Made by a program: the position numbers and the translations under genes. Below the pieces are notes generated by a model. It did no database searches, had not been told where the DNA came from, and worked only from the letters and a program-made list of their open reading frames with translations. Shown one piece after another: positions 55,584 to 64,000 of a stretch of 64,000 nucleotides of DNA. The DNA comes from Planktotalea sp. (GTDB lineage Bacteria; Pseudomonadota; Alphaproteobacteria; Rhodobacterales; Rhodobacteraceae): NCBI RefSeq assembly GCF_018607995.1, contig NZ_JABBAL010000034.1, positions 18,983-82,982 on the forward strand. The letters run 5' to 3'. The first letter of the stretch is position 1. Each line of letters begins with the position of its first letter.

Positions 55584-56922
55584 GCAGAACCCGTTTTGGC
55601 AAGACTTGAACGGTGCCGTGTTTGGCGAACAGATCGCGCCATATCAGGTGACGGGGCGGGGGCATCTATCTTCGTTCTATTGCACCTCTGATATGGCAGA
55701 AGCCTCTATCGGTTTAGCAGGGACTGCTTTGGCGCGATATTGTGGTGTGGCGAGCGATACGGTCACCGTGGATCGCCGTCTTGCGTCGCTCTGGTTTGGT
55801 ATGACGTTGCGCCCTGACGGATGGGAGCTGCCCTCGCTTTGGGATGAGGTCGCGGGTGATTATCAATGTGCCGACGGATGGATTCGGCTGCACACGAACG
55901 CGCGCCATCACCGTGATGCTGCTTTGCATGTTTTGAACGTCGCTGTTGACCGCGATGCTGTGAGAGAGGCGGTTTTAGCGTGGAGAGGGATTGAGCTGGA
56001 AACTGCGATTGTTACTGCTGGTGGGTGCGCGTCGTTTATGCGCACCACAGAGGAGTGGGCGCAGCATCCGCAGGGCAGGGCGGTCGCGTCTAATCCTCTG
56101 GTGTATTGGGAGACCCATGGATCGTGCACATCTCGTTCGCTTCCTGAAAAGATTAGTCTCGCTGGTTTAAAAGTCCTTGATCTCACCCGCGTCCTTGCAG
56201 GGCCAGTGGCAACACGGTTTTTGGCGGGCTTTGGTGCAGAGATCTTGCGCATTGATCCGCCATTCTGGACCGAGCCGAGTGTCGAAATGGAAGTCACGCT
56301 TGGCAAACGCTGTGCGGGTCTTGATCTGCGCGTGGACACGGACGTGCAACGCTTGAAAGACCTGATGAAAGAGGCGGATGTTTTCGTGCACGGGTACCGT
56401 GCGGATGCGTTCGAAAATCTGGGGCTGGGTCGGGATATGCGTCGGTCGTTGAACCCACATATGATTGATGTGTCGCTGAACGCCTATGGCTGGAGCGGTC
56501 CTTGGGTTGCGCGGCGTGGTTTTGACAGTTTGGTGCAGATGAGTTGTGGCATTGCGGCGCTCGGGATGCAGGAATCTGGTGAAGCGCGCCCCGTGCCTTT
56601 ACCTGTTCAGGCGTTGGATCACGCGACGGGATATCTGGTTGCTGCCTGCGTTTTGGAAGCTTTGTCAAAGCGCGCGACCGGTCAGATCACATCGGCACGT
56701 TTGTCATTGGCGGCCACAGCGCATCTTTTGGCGCAGCATCGATGCGCGCGCGTGTCAGAGGGCGCGATTGTTCAATCATCTGAAGATTTTGATTCGAAGT
56801 GTGAGGCAACAGGATGGGGTCCCGCATTTCGTGTGAAAGCCCCGATCGATGTCTCGGGACAGGTGATGGAGTGGACGCTCGGTGCGGGGCCGCTTCGTCG
56901 ACATGATTCACACTGGTCGTGA
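55576..56922 (+). CDS. family III CoA-transferase (CaiB/BaiF type)
   Basis: 448 residues. The core starts at about residue 193 with LAGLKVLDLTRVLAGPVATRFLAGFGAEILRIDPP, the hallmark of CaiB/BaiF enzymes. YRADAFENLGLG and RGFDSLVQMSCGIA follow. The N-terminal 190 residues are a second, weaker domain. It moves CoA between carboxylic acids; the substrate is unknown. Coupled to pxpA, which suggests a place in the same catabolic route. Confidence 0.85.
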   Translation: MSEQNPFWQDLNGAVFGEQIAPYQVTGRGHLSSFYCTSDMAEASIGLAGTALARYCGVASDTVTVDRRLASLWFGMTLRPDGWELPSLWDEVAGDYQCADGWIRLHTNARHHRDAALHVLNVAVDRDAVREAVLAWRGIELETAIVTAGGCASFMRTTEEWAQHPQGRAVASNPLVYWETHGSCTSRSLPEKISLAGLKVLDLTRVLAGPVATRFLAGFGAEILRIDPPFWTEPSVEMEVTLGKRCAGLDLRVDTDVQRLKDLMKEADVFVHGYRADAFENLGLGRDMRRSLNPHMIDVSLNAYGWSGPWVARRGFDSLVQMSCGIAALGMQESGEARPVPLPVQALDHATGYLVAACVLEALSKRATGQITSARLSLAATAHLLAQHRCARVSEGAIVQSSEDFDSKCEATGWGPAFRVKAPIDVSGQVMEWTLGAGPLRRHDSHWS

Positions 56923-56992
56923 TTTAGTGTGCAGCGCAGATTTGATGAGAGCCAAAAATCTGATAATCAGTCTTATGTAAAATTTATAAAAT

Positions 56993-58225
56993 CTAACTCA
57001 CGACCGTACCATCCGCACACCAGCCATCAAATATCTCAAGCGCTTTGTCTGCAAATTCAGCGTCGTTGATGTGGCAGGCGAGGCGGTGCGCTTGGATATT
57101 ATCGGGCAAACTCACCTCTAGCTCTGCCAAGAACGCGGCAAGACCGTCTGGGTTATGTAGATCCGCACCTTCTCGATCCCATTCACCAAGCCCATGGGTG
57201 GGTAAGATCATCTTCACAGGGCCTGTGGCCTGCGCGAGCCTGTCCACATGGGCCTGTGCAACAAGCTTGGTTTCCGCAGCTGCCAGCACGATAGAGGTTA
57301 GCAAGCGATTGTGCGCATGTTTGAGATGTTTATCCCATTTGTCTGCGATAGGCTGCCAGCCTACGACATCCACCAGATCATAGCAGCCCGGTGCCACGAT
57401 TTGCGGTGTCCCGTTGGCACCCGCGTTGGTCAATCGATCAGCGCCCGCAGAAATATTTGACCCGTTCACGTGATTGCCCACCTCTTGAGTGCAAAAATCG
57501 AAAACGCAGGCGAAAGCACCCTGCGCTGCAAGGCTCTCAAAGGCGCGCCCGCCCATGCCTGTTGCGTGAAAGACGGCGACTTCAAAGCCGCGCTCTTCCA
57601 ATGCAGGTTTCAATGGGATCACATATTTCAATGCGGATGTGCCCAGTGACATCATCCCGATCAAAGGCTTCTTCGGGTCTGGCAATTGCACGGCACGCGC
57701 TGCGCCCAAGACCGCGCCTGCTGCTTGGGACAACGATGCTTTGCAAACTGAGTTTAAACCATAAAGCCCCCCTGCCCAGAGGATCATCTGTGTGTCTGCC
57801 GCCAAGCGCTGCGCAGGGATAAGCGGCGAAAATGAAACAGTGGAGACGATATATTTCGGCACGCCCAAAGGCAGGGCAGAGGCGACATCAAGTGCGAGGT
57901 CCGTTCCCATCGTTCCGCCGAGCACGATCATACCGTCGAACCTGCCCTCGCGGTGCAAACGCGCGGCAAGCAGGCTCGCGCCTTTCGCCATGATTTGCAT
58001 GGCTTTGTTTTCATCACCGCTGTCAATTGCGGCTTGGATTGAACTGCCACCCTCGCTCGCGACATCATGCTTGGCAAAATCGCACGGCTTTGAGGGATCG
58101 CCCAAAACGGAGACATCCATTGTCACGACTTTCCCGCCTTGCTCGCGGATCACATTCGCAAGGAAGCCGAGTTCGTCGTCTTTGGTGTCGTAGGTGCCAA
58201 TCACCAGAATGTTTTTATCGCTCAT
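56993..58225 (-). CDS. Tm-1-like ATP-binding (UPF0261) protein
   Basis: 410 residues with KNILVIGTYDTKDDELGFLANVI at the start, MIVLGGTMGTDLALDVASALPLGVPKYIVST in the middle and VFHATGMGGRAFESLAAQGAF further on, all typical of UPF0261. The plant relative Tm-1 is a virus-resistance protein; bacterial members often lie next to a phosphoenolpyruvate-hydrolase-like TIM-barrel gene, which is absent here. Role unknown. The start overlaps the stop of the dehydrogenase (ATGA); the 64-codon upstream extension is rejected. Confidence 0.85.
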   Translation of the reverse strand: MSDKNILVIGTYDTKDDELGFLANVIREQGGKVVTMDVSVLGDPSKPCDFAKHDVASEGGSSIQAAIDSGDENKAMQIMAKGASLLAARLHREGRFDGMIVLGGTMGTDLALDVASALPLGVPKYIVSTVSFSPLIPAQRLAADTQMILWAGGLYGLNSVCKASLSQAAGAVLGAARAVQLPDPKKPLIGMMSLGTSALKYVIPLKPALEERGFEVAVFHATGMGGRAFESLAAQGAFACVFDFCTQEVGNHVNGSNISAGADRLTNAGANGTPQIVAPGCYDLVDVVGWQPIADKWDKHLKHAHNRLLTSIVLAAAETKLVAQAHVDRLAQATGPVKMILPTHGLGEWDREGADLHNPDGLAAFLAELEVSLPDNIQAHRLACHINDAEFADKALEIFDGWCADGTVVS

Positions 58226-59706
58226 AGCTTGATCCACGCAGTTTTGAGGATGACATATTTCTCTATCGCGTGCAGTGACTTGTCTGATCCGTTGCCAGAT
58301 TGACCGACACCCCCCAAGGGCACGGTGCCGTCTGCGCCGCCATATGTGTTGATATGCATAACACCCGTGCGCACGCCACGGATCATGCGGTGGGCGCGGC
58401 CAAGGTTCGACGTCCACGCCGCACCCGCCAACCCGTAGACAGTGGCGTTGGCGAGCGCGATGGCCTCCGCTTCGGTCTCAAACGGGGTGACGCCAAGGAC
58501 AGGACCGAAGACCTCTTTTTGGGTCAATGTTGCATCACGGGTCACGCCTGTCACGATCGTTGGCTCCATGTAATAGCCGCCAGTTTCTTGCAAAATCTGT
58601 GTGCCACCTAAAGCGATTTTGCCGCCCTCAGAGGTCGCCGTTTTGACGAACCTGAGATTCGCTTTCAATTGCACCTCTGAGTTTACCGCGCCTATATGGG
58701 TCTCCATGCTAAGGGGATCTCCAACGCGCATCTGGGTCGTGGCTTTAGCAACAGCAGCGACAAAATCATCGTGGATCGACGCCTCCACCAATAGCCGCGA
58801 GCCTGCGACACAGACTTGGCCTGAATTGCGAAAAATTCCGCCAGCTACGACCTGAGCTGCCTCGTCAAGATTGGGGGCGTCAGCGAAGACAATGTTGGGC
58901 GATTTGCCCCCTAGCTCCAAATAGACGCGTTTCATGTTGGAGCGCGCCGCGTATTCCATCAAGCGTCGACCCGTGTCACCAGAGCCTGTAAAAACTAACA
59001 CATCGATATCCATCGAAAGCCCCATCGCTTCGCCAACGACTTTGCCTTCCCCTGTCACAGCGTTCAAAACGCCGGACGGCAAACCTGCCTCAAGCGCAAG
59101 TTCGCACATGCGCATCAGGGAAAGTGACGCCGTCTCGGAGGGTTTCAACACCACTGAATTACCCATCGCCAAGGCTGGGCCAAGTTTCCAAGCACCAATC
59201 ATCATCGGGAAATTCCACGGGATGATTGCGCCAACGACACCAACAGGTTCCTTGTGGATCATACCAAGGATATCAGATGAGGTCGGTGCAATCTCTCCAT
59301 AAATCTTGTCGAGCGCTTCTGCGTAATAACGGATTGTGCCTGCGGCTGAGCCTGGCTCTGCCTTAATGGCCATGCCGATCTCTGTGCCATTGTCGCGCAC
59401 GCCGAGGACTGCGAGTTCCAACGCATTGGCATCGATTAAGTCGGCCCATTTCAGTAGCACCTTTTTGCGCGCCGCAGGAGGTTGTCCAGCCCAACGCCCA
59501 TCCTCGAACGCGGCACGCGCAGAGGCAATCGCGGCCTCCATATCAGCGGCGGTGCCTTTGGCGGTGGTTGTCAAAACCTGCCCGTCGATGGGCGAGATGA
59601 TATCCATCGTTCCACCATCAGACGCGGGGACATGTTTGCCATCAATCAAGTGCGAAAATGCCGAAACGGGCTGTGCTCGAAAAGTGTCGATCTGTTGCTG
59701 GTCCAT
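58222..59706 (-). CDS. NAD(P)-dependent aldehyde dehydrogenase
   Basis: 494 residues, with a complete active site: VGAIIPWNFPMMIGAWKLGPALA, the Glu in YLELGGKSPNIVF, and the nucleophile in RNSGQVCVAGSRLLVEA. It belongs to the betaine/gamma-aminobutyraldehyde-like branch, so oxidation of an omega-aminoaldehyde is possible; this would fit the omega-aminotransferase at 63706. The start lies 5 bases after the tctA stop, so both are on one transcript. Confidence 0.92.
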   Translation of the reverse strand: MDQQQIDTFRAQPVSAFSHLIDGKHVPASDGGTMDIISPIDGQVLTTTAKGTAADMEAAIASARAAFEDGRWAGQPPAARKKVLLKWADLIDANALELAVLGVRDNGTEIGMAIKAEPGSAAGTIRYYAEALDKIYGEIAPTSSDILGMIHKEPVGVVGAIIPWNFPMMIGAWKLGPALAMGNSVVLKPSETASLSLMRMCELALEAGLPSGVLNAVTGEGKVVGEAMGLSMDIDVLVFTGSGDTGRRLMEYAARSNMKRVYLELGGKSPNIVFADAPNLDEAAQVVAGGIFRNSGQVCVAGSRLLVEASIHDDFVAAVAKATTQMRVGDPLSMETHIGAVNSEVQLKANLRFVKTATSEGGKIALGGTQILQETGGYYMEPTIVTGVTRDATLTQKEVFGPVLGVTPFETEAEAIALANATVYGLAGAAWTSNLGRAHRMIRGVRTGVMHINTYGGADGTVPLGGVGQSGNGSDKSLHAIEKYVILKTAWIKL

Positions 59707-59711
59707 AGGTC

Positions 59712-61229
59712 CTACCGTTGTTGGCTATCATGAAAGTCGTGATTTTCTTGCGGCTGATGTGCGCGGTATTCTTTGAACAGAGTTCGCAAATGCAAGGCCA
59801 AAACTAGCAAGATGATTACGAACAGAATAAACGTAATGGGTCGATCAATCATATCGAGCGGTGATTTGAGGCGGGGCATCGCAGAGCGGAGTTTTACCTC
59901 CATAATGCCACCCAGAACCATGCCTAGAATGATGGGCACGATCGGCAGATTCAAGCGTTTTAAAACAAGGCCCAAGACACCGAAGGTTGCCGCAATCATG
60001 CAATCTGTCAGCGAATTGCGCAGGCTATAGACCCCAACAAAGGATAGGATCAAAATTATTATGCCAAGAAAACGGGTCGGCACACGCATGACTTTCGTCA
60101 GCAGGTTGGTTGAGAACAGCAAGAACACCATAACAATGACATTCAACGCGATCAGTGCGAAATATAGGCCATACACCAGATCGATATTATTCTGGAAAAG
60201 TTGCGGCCCTGGAATGACATTGTGCACATAAAATACTGACAACATCATTGCTGTTAGGGCTTCCCCCGGAATGCCAAGGGCAAGCAAAGGAATCATAGCC
60301 GCGGCAGGCACCGCATTGTTTGCTGCTTCAGATGCGATCAATCCCTCGGGAGCGCCTTTGCCAAATGTCTCGGGAGATTTGGAAGTTTTTTGTGCATATG
60401 TGTAGCTCATGAATTGGGCGGTGAATTCGCCTGTTCCGGGGATCATCCCAAGGATCACACCAAAGCTGGAGGCGACCGTTGCGACACGTTTGTGCTTCAT
60501 CAATTCGCGTATACCAACAAACATGCGCCCTTTTACAGGCTTGGCATCAGGGCTGCTATCTGGATTGCCGAGCAACAAAAACGCCTGAGACAGAGCGAAC
60601 AATCCCAGCACGACAACGATCAGGTTCACGCCAGAACTGAGAAAGGAATAATCGAACGTATAGCGCTGCGTGTAGGTCACTGAGTCCAGCCCGATGGTTT
60701 GCAAGAAAATACCAAACATTGCCAACATTCCCGTTGCAAAAATTTGGCCGCGATGGGCAAGGATCACAAGAATGATGCCCAGCAATGCCGCAAGAAAAAT
60801 TTCGCGGCTGCCAAACATCGGGGCGACTAAAGCCAATACAGGAGACAGCAGGATCAGGCAAAGGATACCAAAAATGCCACCCCAGAAGGACGCGGAATAG
60901 GCCAGTGACAGAGCACGATGCCCCTCACCCTTCTCAGTCATGGGATAGCCGTCATAAGACGTTAGTGCATTCACCGCAGTGCCCGGCGTGTTGATCAAGA
61001 TCGCCGGAATCGCGCCACCATACATCGACGATCCATAAATTCCGAGCAGCATCGTCAGGCCAACAATCGGATCAAGAGAGAAGGTTGCAGGCAGCAAGAT
61101 CGCAATGGCGACCGCAGGGCCAACACCCGGGATCGCACCTATGATGACACCACCGATGGACCCGATAAAGAGTGCGAGGATCACATCCCAGCGGGCCAGC
61201 ATCTCTAGGCCAAGAAGTATGTTTTCCAT
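59712..61229 (-). CDS. tctA: tripartite tricarboxylate transporter, large membrane subunit TctA
   Basis: 505 residues with about twelve hydrophobic segments. GSIGGVIIGAIPGVGPAVAIAILLP and GLIASEAANNAVPAAAMIPLLALGIPGEA are the two glycine-rich repeats of the family. It works with TctB and the periplasmic TctC to import carboxylates with a sodium or proton gradient. The substrate is not fixed by sequence. Confidence 0.95.
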   Translation of the reverse strand: MENILLGLEMLARWDVILALFIGSIGGVIIGAIPGVGPAVAIAILLPATFSLDPIVGLTMLLGIYGSSMYGGAIPAILINTPGTAVNALTSYDGYPMTEKGEGHRALSLAYSASFWGGIFGILCLILLSPVLALVAPMFGSREIFLAALLGIILVILAHRGQIFATGMLAMFGIFLQTIGLDSVTYTQRYTFDYSFLSSGVNLIVVVLGLFALSQAFLLLGNPDSSPDAKPVKGRMFVGIRELMKHKRVATVASSFGVILGMIPGTGEFTAQFMSYTYAQKTSKSPETFGKGAPEGLIASEAANNAVPAAAMIPLLALGIPGEALTAMMLSVFYVHNVIPGPQLFQNNIDLVYGLYFALIALNVIVMVFLLFSTNLLTKVMRVPTRFLGIIILILSFVGVYSLRNSLTDCMIAATFGVLGLVLKRLNLPIVPIILGMVLGGIMEVKLRSAMPRLKSPLDMIDRPITFILFVIILLVLALHLRTLFKEYRAHQPQENHDFHDSQQR

Positions 61230-61243
61230 TGCTTAGGATCCGA

Positions 61244-61783
61244 TCAGAAATAGGTCAGCATGATTTGGCGCAGGCCGTCTGGCAGCACCTCATAGATCCG
61301 ACCTGCGGGAAGATTAACCTTCAGCAAGGTCTTGAACACCACAACAACGATAAACGAGGAAACGATAGCAGCACTGATCATTTTAGCGTTGCGGTATCCT
61401 GATCGCAGGGTCAGCAAAATCGCAAAAATGATCGTTGTGGGCAGGTAGCCTGCGTAGGGAACCGATGCGGCATAGGCTATAAACCAGCCTGCGTATTCGA
61501 CGGATTTGATCCAATGCCAAACCTCGCGCCAGCGTCCTTCTATTCGTTCGGAAAAAGCAGAGCCCAGAAGGTGAAAAACTGCAAAAACCGACATTGTACC
61601 TAGCGAAATAGCGGGCCAAAAGCGTGGTTGTGCGACAAGCTTGCCACGTGATTGATAGGCGGTTTGATCAAATATTTGCGACAAAAGGAAGACCGAGAAG
61701 ATAAGAACAATCCAGGCAAACACAATGTCTCCGGGGCGGCGATAGCGTTTGAACAAGGATTGAAGCGTTTTGACGCGCGACAT
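61244..61783 (-). CDS. tctB: tripartite tricarboxylate transporter, small membrane subunit TctB
   Basis: 179 residues with four hydrophobic segments (DIVFAWIVLIFSVFLLSQIF, AGWFIAYAASVPYAGYLPTT and two more). Starts at MSRVKTLQSLF; the frame extends 23 codons further upstream into the gap after tctC but has no typical start. Lies 14 bases before tctA. Confidence 0.9.
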   Translation of the reverse strand: MSRVKTLQSLFKRYRRPGDIVFAWIVLIFSVFLLSQIFDQTAYQSRGKLVAQPRFWPAISLGTMSVFAVFHLLGSAFSERIEGRWREVWHWIKSVEYAGWFIAYAASVPYAGYLPTTIIFAILLTLRSGYRNAKMISAAIVSSFIVVVVFKTLLKVNLPAGRIYEVLPDGLRQIMLTYF

Positions 61784-61841
61784 GGTCAACCTTCCAAAAA
61801 GAATGATCGGGCAACACACACGCTGCCCGACCAAATTGAGA

Positions 61842-62786
61842 TTACTCAGCAAGCATCACTTCGATACCGGCCATTGTCTCCATGTCTTTCTTGATCTGCT
61901 CAACCACTTCGCCAGCAGGTTGCCAGTAGACAGCAGCACCTGTTTCAGCGGCCAATTTCTGCGCACGCTCAGACATCATGGTCTTTTGAGCAACGGCAAT
62001 AATTTTGTCCTGTACATCTTGTGGTGTGTCTTTGTTCACAAACAAACCGTTCCACAATGCCACGTCCAGAGCAGGCGCGAGTTCGGAAACTGTAGGCGCG
62101 TCAGGTGTCAACGTAATACGTTCGGATCCGATTGATGCCAAAACCTTGACCGTATCGAGGCAAGGCAAGATCAGCTGAAGTGTTGTGTTGATCACATCGA
62201 CATCACCTGATGCGAGCGTGTTGCAATCTAGCGCATCAAACGCTGCGTCCGCCGCGAAGGAGAAGCCCATTTCCTTGGCCAAACCAAATGTTACCTGCGT
62301 GGGCACCAAAGGCGCGCCAAAGTGGCCGAGCACCACTTCATTGTCTTGCGCATGAGCAGTTAGACCGGTCATGTCGTCATAAGGCGCATCTGCTCCAGCG
62401 GCGATCACAAACGGGTATGTCAGAAAGTTGCCAAGCGGAACGAAAGGATTCGGGTTCAGCTCTGGAATGCCAATGAATGGGCCCACAACAGGGATCGCGA
62501 TGATGAAGGACCCGACAGTGTAGCCATCTGCAGGTGCGTTCGCGACGTCGATCGCTCCGGGGAACGGGCCACCGCCGCCGCCTGGCTTGTTCACGACGGC
62601 TGTTGGAACGCCATACTCAGCGGAAAAATCTTCCGCGATCATGCGTGTCAGAACGTCTTCCAGATCACCTGGAGGCCAGGGCACAACAAACTCCACCGGC
62701 TTCTCTGGATATTCCGCGAACGCAGGTCCCGCAACAGACGCCAGCGCAAGCGCCATGGCTGTCATTGATTTCGTAAATTTAGTCAT
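61842..62786 (-). CDS. tctC: tripartite tricarboxylate transporter substrate-binding protein TctC
   Basis: 314 residues. A clear signal peptide (SMTAMALALASVAGPAFA) is followed by EYPEKPVEFVVPWPPGDLEDVL, the carboxylate-binding start of Bug proteins; most members have PGG-x-D at this point, here PPGDLED, so ligand preference may differ. GKAGGGG-like text appears as VVNKPGGGGGPFPG. GGGAGG-type ribosome site (GGGAGG) precedes the ATG at 62786. First gene of the minus-strand unit. Confidence 0.93.
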   Translation of the reverse strand: MTKFTKSMTAMALALASVAGPAFAEYPEKPVEFVVPWPPGDLEDVLTRMIAEDFSAEYGVPTAVVNKPGGGGGPFPGAIDVANAPADGYTVGSFIIAIPVVGPFIGIPELNPNPFVPLGNFLTYPFVIAAGADAPYDDMTGLTAHAQDNEVVLGHFGAPLVPTQVTFGLAKEMGFSFAADAAFDALDCNTLASGDVDVINTTLQLILPCLDTVKVLASIGSERITLTPDAPTVSELAPALDVALWNGLFVNKDTPQDVQDKIIAVAQKTMMSERAQKLAAETGAAVYWQPAGEVVEQIKKDMETMAGIEVMLAE

Positions 62787-62802
62787 TTCTGCCTCCCTAT
62801 AT

Positions 62803-62821
62803 TGGTTCATATATTGAACCA
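62803..62821. promoter_or_regulatory. IclR-type operator in the divergent promoter
   Basis: A perfect palindrome TGGTTCA (62803-62809) and TGAACCA (62815-62821) with spacer TATAT. IclR-family operators are AT-rich palindromes of about this size, with GTTCA/TGAAC half-sites common. It lies 16 bases upstream of the tctC ATG and 78 before the regulator's ATG, suited to control both. Confidence 0.75.
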
Positions 62822-62899
62822 TTGTTGTGCAAAAAGGTTGCCTTGTTAATCAACCTGTGTCAAACTTTTTCTACCCAAACTGCAGTAAGGTCGTTTCAG

Positions 62900-63709
62900 A
62901 TGTCGTCCGTGATCAAAGCTCTGGATCTTCTCAGCCACTTCTCGGCGAGCCAGCCAGAGATTGGCCTGTCGCAGTTGTGCCGCATCGCAAAACGAGACAA
63001 GGCAACGACCTATCGTCATCTTCAGGCGCTTGAAGTCACAGGCTTTATTGAGCAAAATTCAGCTACCAAACACTATCGGCTTGGCCCTGCGGTGTTACAG
63101 CTTGCCGAGATCCGCGAAGCGACTGTACCGCGTAAATCCAGCGCTGAAGGCCCCTTGTTTGATCTCGCAGGTGCCACGGGTGAGACGGCGCATGTTACCG
63201 TGCTTTCTGGAACAAAGGTCTACGGTCTGGCGTCCTGCGAATCTCCCCGTCATGGCACACGTGCGATCGTCGACATTGACGTGTTTCCGCTACATGCCAC
63301 TGCGTCCGGCCTGTGCGCTCTCGCTTTTGGTCCTAAATATCTGATGGAGGCTGGACTCGCTGACCTTACCTCTTTTACGCAAAAGACAGCGACAACACCG
63401 CAGATGTTGAGAGAGACAGTCCAAGCGATCCAACAAACTGGCTTCGGGGGCGCAAGGCACACCTATGAGGCCGAGGTTGTAGGTCTCTCCACACCCTTAT
63501 TCGACCAAACAGGGCAATTTGCAGGTGCGGTTTCAGTTGCCAGCGTCGCGACGCGGTTCACACCCGCGCTGGAGCACATAATCAAAGAACATCTGATGAT
63601 TGCAAGTCGCGATATTACTCGCAATTGGGGTGGCTTCATCCCTTCTGACATCGAAGGCCTTTGGGCCAAAACATTCACCTCGCCGCGTGCATTGGAATCC
63701 ACATCATGA
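62900..63709 (+). CDS. IclR family transcriptional regulator
   Basis: 269 residues: an N-terminal winged helix (SVIKALDLLSHFSASQPEIGLSQLCRIAKRDKATTYRHLQALE) and a C-terminal effector domain (SAEGPLFDLAGATGETAHVTVL; HATASGLCALAFGP; GLSTPLFDQTGQFAGAVSVA). The ATG at 62900 is preferred to an upstream TTG. It is divergent from the tct genes and coupled by ATGA to an aminotransferase, so its effector is probably a substrate of this pathway. Confidence 0.93.
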   Translation: MSSVIKALDLLSHFSASQPEIGLSQLCRIAKRDKATTYRHLQALEVTGFIEQNSATKHYRLGPAVLQLAEIREATVPRKSSAEGPLFDLAGATGETAHVTVLSGTKVYGLASCESPRHGTRAIVDIDVFPLHATASGLCALAFGPKYLMEAGLADLTSFTQKTATTPQMLRETVQAIQQTGFGGARHTYEAEVVGLSTPLFDQTGQFAGAVSVASVATRFTPALEHIIKEHLMIASRDITRNWGGFIPSDIEGLWAKTFTSPRALESTS

Positions 63710-64000
63710 AAGATTCAAACTTCCTTAAAGAAAACAATGGTCGCCTGATGTGGCACCCTATGACGTCGCCCAAAGACAGTATTGATAATCCTCCGAAAAT
63801 CATCACAGGCTCAGGCGGTGTGACAATCACTGATATCGACGGGCATTCTGTTGTCGATGGCGTTGGTGGCCTGTGGAACGTCAACCTTGGGTATTCATGC
63901 CAACCTGTCAAAGACGCGATGGCGGCGCAGCTTGATAAGCTACCTTATTATTCCACCTTCCGCGGCACATCCAACGATGTTGCGATTGAGCTGTCTTTTG
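63706..64000 (+). CDS. class III (omega) aminotransferase, cut by the window end
   Basis: The first 98 codons read NFLKENNGRLMWHPM, IITGSGGVTITDIDGHSVVD and GGLWNVNLGYSCQPVKDAM, as in the aminotransferase at 8349. By eye about 60 of 98 positions are identical. The PLP sites lie beyond the window. The ATG overlaps the IclR stop. Together with the aldehyde dehydrogenase across the operator it could deaminate an omega-amine and oxidise the product. Confidence 0.9.
   Translation, partial: MKDSNFLKENNGRLMWHPMTSPKDSIDNPPKIITGSGGVTITDIDGHSVVDGVGGLWNVNLGYSCQPVKDAMAAQLDKLPYYSTFRGTSNDVAIELSF

Noticed and set aside
1..64000. CRISPR arrays and tRNA genes
   Set aside because: No regularly spaced direct repeats and no cloverleaf with a TTCGA-type arm were seen on reading both strands.

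Overview
The window reads as a chromosome segment from an alphaproteobacterium of the Rhodobacteraceae (Roseobacter group). The pointers are a serC-serA operon behind a serC-type leader RNA, a deoC operon with a double aldehyde dehydrogenase, phaA, an ABC-type metal importer behind a Fur-family palindrome, an EPS-associated MarR-like regulator, Tct transporters, and moderate GC with short intergenic gaps. This assignment comes from protein-family recognition by eye; no database search was run. No rRNA, tRNA, CRISPR array or intact insertion sequence was seen.

Layout. 1-1055: a DUF2330 gene broken by frameshifts. 1.1-4.9 kb: serC leader, serC, serA and a PPP-type phosphatase. 4.9-7.9 kb (minus): aminotransferase with sseA, a small Gly-rich protein, smpB. 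8.1-10.2 kb: an antiporter tail remnant, a class III aminotransferase, a nonsense-interrupted exported protein. 10.2-14.2 kb (minus): a four-gene Mn/Zn-type ABC importer. 14.3-19.7 kb: deoC-aldehyde dehydrogenase, phaA, and pagL-like with a small frameshifted gene. 19.7-36.1 kb: a polysaccharide locus with a Wzz-like protein, an rmlB remnant, ugd, a WecA-type transferase, an RfaH-like NusG paralogue, an ops-like element, an EPS regulator, phosphomannomutase, an epimerase, the KDO cassette kdsD-kdsB-kdsA, and an AT-rich block coding a fused ABC exporter, a polytopic protein and a KpsS/KpsC-like protein. 36.1-37 kb: gene debris. 37-46.7 kb: housekeeping genes (yaaA, recQ, yggT, a thioesterase, an MFS protein, mepA, yhhQ, arfB, pncB). 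46.8-52.9 kb: a decayed hybrid kinase, pncA, trhO, a flgI scrap, galM, a ParB-like pseudogene. 53-64 kb: a catabolic island with pxpBCA, a CoA-transferase, a UPF0261 protein, an aldehyde dehydrogenase, a TctCBA transporter, an IclR regulator and the start of a second class III aminotransferase.

How the genes work together. serC-serA make serine. The aspartate-type aminotransferase and sseA could form a cysteine to 3-mercaptopyruvate to sulfane-sulfur route. pncA and pncB are consecutive NAD-salvage steps and flank the dead kinase. In the polysaccharide locus an antiterminator paralogue sits beside an ops-like site, followed by sugar-nucleotide and KDO genes. In the last 11 kb a binding-protein-dependent carrier, 5-oxoprolinase subunits and dehydrogenase/transferase enzymes surround one divergent IclR operator.

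Two features deserve most attention. Upstream of arfB is an 18-codon reading frame with a 12-base Shine-Dalgarno sequence, inside an RNA that can fold back on itself and ends in an intrinsic terminator. The ops-like element next to the RfaH-like gene is the second. The window also carries about a dozen broken genes, many with one nonsense codon or a homopolymer frameshift. This means either active erosion or sequencing error, and resequencing would tell which.
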